Below, in pieces: positions 57,702 through 64,000 of a stretch of DNA of 64,000 nucleotides (the stretch's first letter is position 1; each line of letters opens with the position of its first letter). The position numbers were made by a program, and so were the translations under genes. This DNA is from Rhodobacteraceae bacterium M382 (GTDB taxonomy: Bacteria > Pseudomonadota > Alphaproteobacteria > Rhodobacterales > Rhodobacteraceae). The notes under the pieces are model-generated. The model was not told the origin of the DNA. It saw only the letters and a program-made list of their open reading frames with translations, and did not search any database. The stretch is from the NCBI GenBank assembly GCA_025141015.1, contig CP081098.1, forward strand, positions 3,974,501-4,038,500. Reading direction: 5' to 3'.

Positions 57702-59150
57702 TTATTCTGCGGCAACCGGCACATCGCGCCGGTTTTTGGTCACGGACAGGGGAAACACCTTGGCCGGGTTCAGCAACCATTTGGGATCAAACACGTCCTT
57801 CACCATCAGCTGCGCCTCCAGATCCACCGGATCATATTGGTGCAGCATCAGATCGCGTTTCTCAACACCGACCCCATGTTCCCCCGTCAAACACCCCCCG
57901 GCTTCAACGCACAGCTTCAGGATCTCGGCCCCAAAGGCCTCGCAGGTTTCCAGATCGCCGGGTTTATTGGCATCAAACAGGATCAGCGGATGCATATTGC
58001 CGTCCCCTGCGTGGAACACATTGGCCACATCCAGACCAAAGTCGCGGGACATCTCGCCGATCCGACGCAGCACATAGGGCAAGGAAGACACCGGGATGGT
58101 GCCGTCCAGACACATATAATCGTTGATCTGCCCCATGGCCCCAAAGGCGGATTTCCGGCCCAGCCAAATCCGTCCGGCTTCCTCTGCATCGCGGGCTTCG
58201 CGCAGCGCGACCGGATTGTGACGCCGGGCAATCTCGGTGATCTGCTGCAACTGCCATTCGATTTCCCCGGGACTGCCCTCGACCTCGACAATCAACAGCG
58301 CCTCGCAATCGGGATAGCCGGCCTTGGCAAAGGCTTCGCAGGCGCGAATGCAGGGCCGATCCATGAATTCGATCGCCACAGGCAGGATCCCGGACTTGAT
58401 GATATCGGACACACAGGCCCCGGCGACCTCGTTGCTGTCGAACCCCATCAGCACCGGACGCGCGCCTTCGGGTTTGCGCAGGATCCGCAGGGTGGCTTCG
58501 GTCACGACGCCCAACTGCCCTTCGCTGCCGCAGATCACCCCCAACAGATCCAGACCACCTGCGTCCAGATGCGCCCCACCGATATCGACAATGGTGCCAT
58601 CCATCATCACCATGGTCACCCCCAACAGGTTGTTCGTGGTCACGCCGTATTTCAGACAATGGGCCCCGCCGGAGTTCATTGCGATATTGCCCGCAATGGC
58701 ACAGGCGAGCTGCGAAGACGGGTCCGGCGCGTAGAAAAACGCCTCCTCTTCCACCGCCCCCGAGACGCTCAGATTGGTGCGCCCCGACTGCACTCGGATG
58801 ATCCGGTTGTCGTAGTCCGTCTCCAACACCTGGTTCATCCGCGCCACGCCCAGGATCACGCTGTCCGCCGTGGGCAACGCCCCCCCGGCCAGCGACGTGC
58901 CCGATCCGCGCGGCACAACCGGCACGCCTTCGTCGTGGCAGATCCGCAACACGTCCGAAACCTGCTGTGTCGTTGACGGCAGCACCGCCAGCAAAGGCGG
59001 ACAGCGATAGGCGGTCAGCGCGTCACATTCATAGGCGCGGGTTTCGATCTCATCGGTGATGATCGCATCATCTGACAGAACACGGGCCAATCGCGCGACC
59101 AAAGCGGGCTTGCGCGCCAGAATGGCGGGGTTGGGGGTGGGCATGTCCAT
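57702..59150 (-). CDS. glcD: Glycolate oxidase FAD-linked catalytic subunit GlcD
   Basis: A 482-aa FAD-dependent oxidase of the FAD-linked oxidase (VAO) family. Landmarks: EGVPVVPRGSGTSLAGGALP (FAD PP-loop), NSGGAHCLKYGVTTNNLLGV, GSEGQLGVVTEATLRILRKP, HAGDGNMHPLILFD, and GGCLTGEHGVGVEKRDLM near the C-terminus. It oxidises glycolate (or D-lactate-like 2-hydroxyacids) to glyoxylate. First gene of the glcDEF operon. ATG at 59150 has GGAGATCG upstream. A palindromic operator lies 15 bases upstream of the start. Confidence 0.96.
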   Translation of the reverse strand: MDMPTPNPAILARKPALVARLARVLSDDAIITDEIETRAYECDALTAYRCPPLLAVLPSTTQQVSDVLRICHDEGVPVVPRGSGTSLAGGALPTADSVILGVARMNQVLETDYDNRIIRVQSGRTNLSVSGAVEEEAFFYAPDPSSQLACAIAGNIAMNSGGAHCLKYGVTTNNLLGVTMVMMDGTIVDIGGAHLDAGGLDLLGVICGSEGQLGVVTEATLRILRKPEGARPVLMGFDSNEVAGACVSDIIKSGILPVAIEFMDRPCIRACEAFAKAGYPDCEALLIVEVEGSPGEIEWQLQQITEIARRHNPVALREARDAEEAGRIWLGRKSAFGAMGQINDYMCLDGTIPVSSLPYVLRRIGEMSRDFGLDVANVFHAGDGNMHPLILFDANKPGDLETCEAFGAEILKLCVEAGGCLTGEHGVGVEKRDLMLHQYDPVDLEAQLMVKDVFDPKWLLNPAKVFPLSVTKNRRDVPVAAE

Positions 59151-59165
59151 CGGCGATCTCCAGAT

Positions 59166-59186
59166 TTGGTAAAATCATATTACCAA
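59166..59186. promoter_or_regulatory. Palindromic operator upstream of glcD (GntR/FCD-like half-sites)
   Basis: TTGGTAA (59166-59172) and TTACCAA (59180-59186) form a perfect inverted repeat around AATCATA. TTGGT/ACCAA half-sites are typical of FadR/PdhR/LldR/GlcC regulators. No such regulator gene is in the window. Location between glcD and the divergent DUF599 gene suggests it controls glcD. Confidence 0.65.
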
Positions 59187-59232
59187 TTCATCCCATCTGG
59201 CAAGTTCTTTTCCAAGCCGCTAAGCTCCCCCC

Positions 59233-59943
59233 ATGATTTGGATCGACCGCCTGAACAGCTTCTCGCCCTATGACTATGGTGCCTTGTCGCTCCTGGTGGT
59301 TGGCTGGTTCTGGATCGGGTGGCGCATCGAACATCCCCCGGCCCACAAACCCTCTGTTTCGTTGATCATGGCCGAATTCCGCCACGACTGGATGAAGCAG
59401 ATGGTCACGCGCCAGCCGCGCATGTTCGATGCCCAACTGATCGGCAGCTTTCGCCAGGGAACGACCTTTCTGGCCTCTGCCGTCATGATCGCCATCGGCG
59501 GCGGACTGGCGCTGATCGGCAATCTTGAACCTCTGGAATCGGTCGCCAGCGATCTGACGCTCGAACATGTCCCGACGTTTGTCTGGGAAATCAAGATTCT
59601 GGTGGTGCTTCTGTTCCTGTCCAATGCCTTTCTCAAATACCTGTGGGCGCATCGCCTGTTCGGCTACAGTTCGGTGATGATGGCGGCGGTGCCGAATGAA
59701 CCGGAGGAACCGCTCACCTATCCGCGCGCCGATCAGGCCGCCGACCTGTGCAACACGGCATCGCGCAGCTTTACCCGCGGGATGCGGGCCACCTATTTTG
59801 CACTGGCGGCTGTCGCCTGGCTTGCAGGGGCTGTGCCCTTGATCATCGCCACTCTGCTCACGATTGCCATGCTGTACCGACGCGAATTTGCGTCCCAATC
59901 CCGCACCACATTGCTCAAGGTGCCACCCGACACGGCATCGTGA
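59233..59943 (+). CDS. DUF599 family membrane protein
   Basis: A 236-aa integral membrane protein with about four to five helices (YGALSLLVVGWFWIGWRI, FLASAVMIAIGGGLALIGN, IKILVVLLFLSNAFLKYLW, YFALAAVAWLAGAVPLIIAT). RHDWMKQMVTRQPRMFDAQL and the FSYNALLR-like region (LFGYSSVMMAAVPNEPEEP) fit DUF599, a bacterial and plant family of unknown function. Short spacing to the next small secreted gene suggests co-transcription. No functional motif visible. Confidence 0.85.
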   Translation: MIWIDRLNSFSPYDYGALSLLVVGWFWIGWRIEHPPAHKPSVSLIMAEFRHDWMKQMVTRQPRMFDAQLIGSFRQGTTFLASAVMIAIGGGLALIGNLEPLESVASDLTLEHVPTFVWEIKILVVLLFLSNAFLKYLWAHRLFGYSSVMMAAVPNEPEEPLTYPRADQAADLCNTASRSFTRGMRATYFALAAVAWLAGAVPLIIATLLTIAMLYRREFASQSRTTLLKVPPDTAS

Positions 59944-59980
59944 TTCCCCGACCGATCCAAATCGCATTAGGATCCCGGCC

Positions 59981-60334
59981 ATGAGATATGCCCCGTTCCT
60001 GATCTGCCTCGCAGCAGCATCCCCCGCCCTTGCCGATTCGCCTGTGATCGAACGTGTGACCGCCACACAGACCGGCTCGGACTGGCGATTTGATGTCACC
60101 CTCAGCCACCCCGATACAGGGTGGGATCACTATGCCGACGGATGGCGGGTGCTGGACATGCAGGGCACAGAGCTGGGTCTTCGGGTGCTGGCCCATCCGC
60201 ATGAACACGAACAGCCCTTTACCCGATCCCTGTCCGGGGTTCGGATCCCCAATGGCACCACCCAGGTCCAGATCCAGGCCCGGTGCATCGTCGATGGCTG
60301 GGGGGCCCAGACGGTGACGGTCACACTGCCCTGA
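59981..60334 (+). CDS. Small secreted protein, unknown function
   Basis: A 117-aa protein with a signal peptide (YAPFLICLAAASPALA). The mature domain resembles a beta-sandwich: VIERVTATQTGSDWRFDVTL, SHPDTGWDHYADGWRVLD, VLAHPHEHEQPFTRSLSGV and a C-terminal VTVTLP. The His-rich HPHEHEQP patch could bind metal. It starts 37 bases after the DUF599 stop. No named family is recognised. Start: the first ATG that leaves a clean signal peptide. Confidence 0.78.
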   Translation: MRYAPFLICLAAASPALADSPVIERVTATQTGSDWRFDVTLSHPDTGWDHYADGWRVLDMQGTELGLRVLAHPHEHEQPFTRSLSGVRIPNGTTQVQIQARCIVDGWGAQTVTVTLP

Positions 60335-60339
60335 GACCG

Positions 60340-60457
60340 GTTTCCCGGCCTGTGGGTTCCGACCCGTGGCTGTGGTTTGTGATCCGTGGTCTTTTTGGTG
60401 TTCCGTGACCCTGATCCGTGGCCCTGACCTGTGACCCTGATCCGCGGCTGTGGTCCG
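60340..60457. repeat. Degenerate quasi-repeats between the small secreted gene and rlmH
   Basis: CCGTGACCCTGATCCG and CTGTGACCCTGATCCG, plus related GACCCGTGGCTGTGG and GTCCGTCAGGCCCTGTG strings, give an imperfect 25-28 base periodicity built from CC-GTG-CCCTGA. No clear hairpin with T run. The gap lies between convergent genes. Confidence 0.5.
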
Positions 60458-60928
60458 TCAGGCCCTGTGATAGGGGCTCCCGGCCAGAATGGTCGCCGCG
60501 CGATAGATTTGTTCCGACAGCATCACCCGCACCAACATGTGCGGCCAGACCATCTTGCCAAAGGATATGGACGCGTCCGCCTGGGCCCGCAGCGACGGGT
60601 CAATCCCGTCCGCACCGCCAATGATCAACGCCAGATCCTGACGCCCACTGTCGCGCCAGCGCCCCAGCTTGTTGGCAAATTCCGGCGATGTCAGCACCTT
60701 GCCCCGCTCGTCCAGCGTGCAAATGACCGCCCCCTTGGGCAGCGCCTTGCGCAGCAAATCAGCTTCGGCACCCTGACCGGCGTTTTTCTTGTCCTCGACT
60801 TCGACCACCCGCGCAGGCCCCAACCCCAACGCGCGGCCCGTCCGGTCAAACCGGGTCAGGTAATCGTCAATCAGGGATTTTTCCGGGCCGGCCCGCAGGC
60901 GGCCAACGGCACAAATGTGCACACGCAT
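60458..60928 (-). CDS. rlmH: 23S rRNA (pseudouridine(1915)-N3)-methyltransferase
   Basis: A 156-aa SPOUT-class methyltransferase. [20 protein letters not shown] is the N-terminus, and the SAM-binding knot is in [55 protein letters not shown] is the signature C-terminus. It methylates Psi1915 in helix 69 of 23S rRNA as a late ribosome-maturation step. It follows rsfS, a common pairing. ATG at 60928. Confidence 0.97.
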   Translation of the reverse strand: MRVHICAVGRLRAGPEKSLIDDYLTRFDRTGRALGLGPARVVEVEDKKNAGQGAEADLLRKALPKGAVICTLDERGKVLTSPEFANKLGRWRDSGRQDLALIIGGADGIDPSLRAQADASISFGKMVWPHMLVRVMLSEQIYRAATILAGSPYHRA

Positions 60929-60987
60929 CGTGGCCTCGGTCGCTGGACCGCGCCGGGCGCGGTCCGATTGGCATCAGACGTGGTTGC

Positions 60988-61347
60988 TCAGCTGGTTTCG
61001 GACCCGTCTGTCGGCAACCACATTTTTTCCAGCTGATAAAACTCGCGCACTTCGGGACGAAAGATGTGAACGATCACGTCGCCGGTATCGATCAACACCC
61101 AATCACCGGTGTTCTTGCCTTCGATCTTGGCGGTGAAACCGAACTCACGCTTGAGCCGATCAACCAGCTTTTCGGACATGGCCGACACCTGGCGGGTCGA
61201 CCGACCTGACGCAATCACCATATGATCGCCAATAGCTGTCTTGCCGCGCAGATCGATCTGCACGACATCTTCGGCCTTGTCGTCGTCAAGCGAGGAAAGA
61301 ACACGCGCCAGCAACGCGTCGCTGGTGGGCAGAGAGTCGGCCGTCAT
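60988..61347 (-). CDS. rsfS: Ribosomal silencing factor RsfS
   Basis: A 119-aa protein: TSDALLARVLSSLDDDKAED, VVQIDLRGKTAIGDHMVIAS, GRSTRQVSAMSEKLVDRLKR, GDWVLIDTGDVIVHIFRPEV and REFYQLEKMW, the complete RsfS (Iojap/YbeB) pattern. It binds L14 of the 50S subunit to block subunit joining when nutrients are scarce. Start: ATG at 61347; a GTG one codon upstream is possible. Operon with rlmH. Confidence 0.97.
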   Translation of the reverse strand: MTADSLPTSDALLARVLSSLDDDKAEDVVQIDLRGKTAIGDHMVIASGRSTRQVSAMSEKLVDRLKREFGFTAKIEGKNTGDWVLIDTGDVIVHIFRPEVREFYQLEKMWLPTDGSETS

Positions 61348-61572
61348 CACGACCGTCTGTGTCTCGGCAGAGGCAGATGCCTCAGGATGGGATGACAGGA
61401 CAAAGTCCTCCTTCTAGCGCGCCGTCCGCCCCCGGCGCCTGGGGTAATTCAAAGGTAACAACCCCTGATCCTATTTTCAACGTATGCGGCAGGACCCAGG
61501 GTCGAATCGACGTGACTATGTGCCTGATCTGCACAGTCTGTAAAAGCGAAAAATGACGTCTCGCCAGGAAAG

Positions 61573-62973
61573 TCACATCTCCGGGTCGCCTGCCTGCAAA
61601 ACCGCCGGGGACGCCGCGCCCGACCCCAGAACACGCACTTCGCGCTGTGGGAAGGGGATCGAGATTCCGTTTTCCTTGAACGCATCCCACAGCGCCAGAT
61701 ACACCGCGCCCCGAATATTGGTCAGCCCTCCGGTCGGATCCTCGATCCAGAACCGCAGGATATAGTCCACCGAACTGTCGCCGAAACCGACAATGTGACA
61801 CACGGGTGCCTTGGGTTTGCCCAGCACCCTGCCTATGCGCGACGTCGCTTCGACCGCAATACGGCGCACCACATGCGGGTCATCGCAATAGGCCGTGCCA
61901 AAGTAGATATCCAGACGCACGAAATCGTCGGAATGGGACCAGTTCACCACCTGCCCGGTGATCAGATCCTCGTTCGGGATCAGATATTCCCGCCCGTCCC
62001 GCGTCACCACGCTGACATATCGGGCTCCCAGCGAATTGATCCAACCAAAGGTTTCGCCCAGCGAAATCACGTCCCCCGGTTTGATCGACTTGTCCAACAG
62101 GATGATGACGCCGGACACCAGATTGGACACCACTTTGGCCAATCCGAACCCCAGACCGACACCGATGGCCCCCGACAACACGGCCAGCCCGGTCAGATCA
62201 AATCCGACAATCCGCAGCCCGATGACCAACGCAACCCCATACAGGATAACCTGCAGCACCTTGATCGCCAGTTCCTGCATCGAGGGGCTGATTTCGGGAT
62301 TGCGCCGGATGCCGGCCGACATTGTCCGGGTCACGAACCGGGCCAACGCCAGGGTCACCCCCAACATCGCCACAGCCTGCAACACCATCCACATCGAAAT
62401 CCGGGTCTCCCCCAGCTCCAACGCCAGCGAATTCAGCAACTGTTGGGTTTCTTCGGTCAGGTTCAACAGCGTCAGCGTGATCCAGATCCAGCCACAATAG
62501 CGCAATATGGCCCGCAAGGCGCCATTGTGGACCAGACGCGTGATCAGCGCGATTATCAACCAGGCAGCGGCCAGCTGCGCAGCGATCCCCAGGAAATACG
62601 ACCGGCTGGGCCAGGTCACTTCGCGCATGACCCACACCGTGGTCCAGATCAGAATCACAAAGAACACCAGCGCCATGCGCCGCTGCACCAACAGAAGATA
62701 GCGATAACGCCACTTGGGCCACCCTTCGCGTGTGCGCATCCACTCGCGGAACCGCGGACCAAAATACCGCGACAGCACAAAGGACAGCACCACCAGCCCC
62801 AACAGGATCAGCGCCTGATAGGCCGTCCAGGGGCGCGCCACGCCGGTGATGAAATTCAGCCCCTGATCCCACAGGCTTAGCGCAATGTCCTGCGTGTCCT
62901 GTTCGACGATCTGCACAGCCGCTTCACCAGGGTCGCTGGTTTGTTCCAATGTCGTTGTTTCGGTCTCTGCCAT
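61573..62973 (-). CDS. MscS-family mechanosensitive ion channel
   Basis: A 466-aa membrane protein with about five to six helices before the channel core (e.g. TAYQALILLGLVVLSFVLS, LVFFVILIWTTVWVM). The pore-lining TM3 is visible in GAIGVGLGFGLAKVVSNLVS. The beta domain follows in LDKSIKPGDVISLGETFGWI, RYVSVVTRDGREYLIPNEDL and VRLDIYFGTAYCDDP. Length and extra N-terminal helices place it with the medium-sized MscS/YbdG-like group. It releases solutes under hypo-osmotic shock. ATG at 62973. Divergent from leuC with a 258-base gap. Confidence 0.93.
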   Translation of the reverse strand: MAETETTTLEQTSDPGEAAVQIVEQDTQDIALSLWDQGLNFITGVARPWTAYQALILLGLVVLSFVLSRYFGPRFREWMRTREGWPKWRYRYLLLVQRRMALVFFVILIWTTVWVMREVTWPSRSYFLGIAAQLAAAWLIIALITRLVHNGALRAILRYCGWIWITLTLLNLTEETQQLLNSLALELGETRISMWMVLQAVAMLGVTLALARFVTRTMSAGIRRNPEISPSMQELAIKVLQVILYGVALVIGLRIVGFDLTGLAVLSGAIGVGLGFGLAKVVSNLVSGVIILLDKSIKPGDVISLGETFGWINSLGARYVSVVTRDGREYLIPNEDLITGQVVNWSHSDDFVRLDIYFGTAYCDDPHVVRRIAVEATSRIGRVLGKPKAPVCHIVGFGDSSVDYILRFWIEDPTGGLTNIRGAVYLALWDAFKENGISIPFPQREVRVLGSGAASPAVLQAGDPEM

Positions 62974-63231
62974 CTGTGCCTTGCCTCATTGTTGCCAGCG
63001 TGGCACGGCCCGATCCGACAAAACAAGCCATTTCCCTTGCGAGACTCAGTCTGACCCGCTATCTGAACGCACATGAAACGCATTTTTGACATCGATGACC
63101 GCGCCTTTCTGCCCTGGCGCTTTTTTGGTCAGTCGAAATCCGTCAACGCCGCACTATAAGTGCGCCGCGCGCGATTCCGTGCGCCCGTTTTGCAGCTACA
63201 CCGCCAATTCAAATCAGAACGGAGAGGACCC

Positions 63232-64000
63232 ATGTCCCCCAAAACGCTCTATGACAAGATCTGGGATGCGCATGTCGCGCACGAAGCCGAAGACGGCACC
63301 TGCCTGCTGTATATCGACCGCCACCTGGTCCACGAAGTGACCAGCCCGCAGGCGTTCGAAGGTCTGCGCATGGCCGGTCGCAAGGTGCGCGCGCCAGAGA
63401 AAACCATCGCCGTGCCGGATCACAACGTGCCCACCACCGCCGGGCGCGATGACCCCGCACAGATGACCGAAGAAAGCCGCATTCAGGTTCAGGCGCTGGA
63501 CACCAACGCCAAGGAATTTGGCGTGCATTATTATCCCGTCTCTGACGTCCGTCAGGGCATCGTGCACATTGTTGGCCCCGAACAGGGCTGGACCCTGCCC
63601 GGCATGACCGTGGTCTGCGGCGACAGCCACACCGCCACCCATGGCGCCTTCGGTTCGCTGGCTCATGGCATCGGCACCTCCGAAGTGGAGCATGTTCTGG
63701 CCACCCAGACGCTGATCCAGAAGAAATCCAAAAACATGAAGGTCGAGATCACCGGCAAACTGATGCCGGGCGTGACCGCCAAGGACATCACCCTGGCCGT
63801 GATCGGTGAAACCGGCACCGCGGGCGGCACCGGCTATGTCATCGAATATTGTGGCCAGGCAATCCGTGACCTGTCCATGGAAGGCCGCATGACCGTCTGC
63901 AACATGGCCATCGAAGGCGGTGCCCGCGCGGGTCTGATCGCGCCGGACGAAACGACATTCGAATACGTCAAAGGCCGCCCCCACGCCCCCAAGGCAGGCG
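63232..64000 (+). CDS. leuC: 3-Isopropylmalate dehydratase large subunit (5' part; runs off the right edge)
   Basis: The reading frame from ATG 63232 stays open to the end of the window (256 codons). It gives the LeuC N-terminus: [49 protein letters not shown], then [20 protein letters not shown] (aconitase-family motif; first cluster Cys region), and [20 protein letters not shown]. LeuC with LeuD isomerises 2- to 3-isopropylmalate in leucine synthesis using a 4Fe-4S cluster. GGAGAGG lies 6 bases upstream of the ATG. No leucine-rich leader peptide was seen upstream. Confidence 0.95.
   Translation, partial: MSPKTLYDKIWDAHVAHEAEDGTCLLYIDRHLVHEVTSPQAFEGLRMAGRKVRAPEKTIAVPDHNVPTTAGRDDPAQMTEESRIQVQALDTNAKEFGVHYYPVSDVRQGIVHIVGPEQGWTLPGMTVVCGDSHTATHGAFGSLAHGIGTSEVEHVLATQTLIQKKSKNMKVEITGKLMPGVTAKDITLAVIGETGTAGGTGYVIEYCGQAIRDLSMEGRMTVCNMAIEGGARAGLIAPDETTFEYVKGRPHAPKAG

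Noticed and set aside
57318-58976. 552-codon open frame on the plus strand opposite glcD/glcE
   Set aside because: Antisense of well-conserved glycolate oxidase genes, rich in Pro/His/Arg/Gln and without domain signals.
63073-63159. 28-codon frame MKRIFDIDDRAFLPWRFFGQ… before leuC, considered as a leader peptide
   Set aside because: It has only two Leu and no Leu run, and no terminator/antiterminator structure was seen, so it does not look like a leucine attenuator.

Overview
The window comes from a GC-rich alphaproteobacterium, most probably a Rhodobacteraceae/Roseobacter-group member. This is inferred from family content and layout: DUF1523, DUF1636, DUF4399 and a DUF6638-like protein, a single MlaA-MlaC pair, glcDEF, a GT14 protein with a long C-terminal extension, and the 'GGAGTTTTT..GCGAGATGAA' intergenic repeats. 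No rRNA, tRNA, CRISPR array, prophage or insertion sequence was seen. The two ends cut a DUF4399 gene (left) and leuC (right).

Layout. 0-9.5 kb: housekeeping and stress genes (LysR regulator, OmpA-like protein, AhpD-like peroxidase, GNAT, CinA-like protein, sfsA, map, HAD phosphatase, rsmD, FAD reductase, peroxiredoxin). 9.5-12.2 kb: a compact minus-strand operon ridA, GDPD, GNAT-like, pterin dehydratase. 12.3-15.3 kb: type I secretion adaptor and ABC ATPase. 15.5-21.3 kb: mlaA-mlaC, a class A penicillin-binding protein, glnK-amtB. 21.4-28.5 kb: a LprI/MliC-type lysozyme-inhibitor fusion, an aminotransferase plus sulfurtransferase operon, smpB, an XRE-cupin regulator with a palindromic operator, ilvD. 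27.6-30.2 kb: a sulfotransferase divergent from a GT14 glycosyltransferase. 30.4-32.6 kb: a cobalamin riboswitch, cbtB, cbtA, a His-rich anchored protein, and DUF1636 facing them. 32.6-45.4 kb: a co-oriented, poorly characterised set (coiled-coil protein, small secreted protein, 375-aa protein, AAA+ ATPase, DUF6638, small membrane protein, DUF1523), apparently split by a 1314-aa beta-helix/RTX protein and a second sulfotransferase. 45.6-51.7 kb: Tat-exported cyclase, amidinotransferase, creatinase-like enzyme, alpha/beta hydrolase, succinate-semialdehyde dehydrogenase. 51.7-54.7 kb: globin, Hsp20, two tandem secreted trypsin-like proteases. 54.8-60.3 kb: the glcDEF glycolate oxidase operon, DUF599 and a small secreted protein. 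60.4-64 kb: rlmH, rsfS, an MscS channel and leuC.

How genes may work together. The secretion ATPase/adaptor could export the RTX protein, although they are 20 kb apart. GlnK and AmtB form the usual ammonium-uptake and sensing pair. The riboswitch ties cobalt import to B12 status. GlcDEF oxidises glycolate to glyoxylate.

The most unusual signal is a composite leader shared by the amidinotransferase and creatinase genes. It consists of an identical 15-mer containing an ATG, then a near-identical ~20-mer, in the same order and in the same reading frame. It implies common control of two guanidino-compound enzymes by a leader peptide, structured RNA or operator. The second candidate system is the AAA+ ATPase cluster. 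Other points of interest are in-frame 15-bp start-codon repeats at the 5' ends of two genes, and paired hairpin elements found in convergent intergenic gaps.
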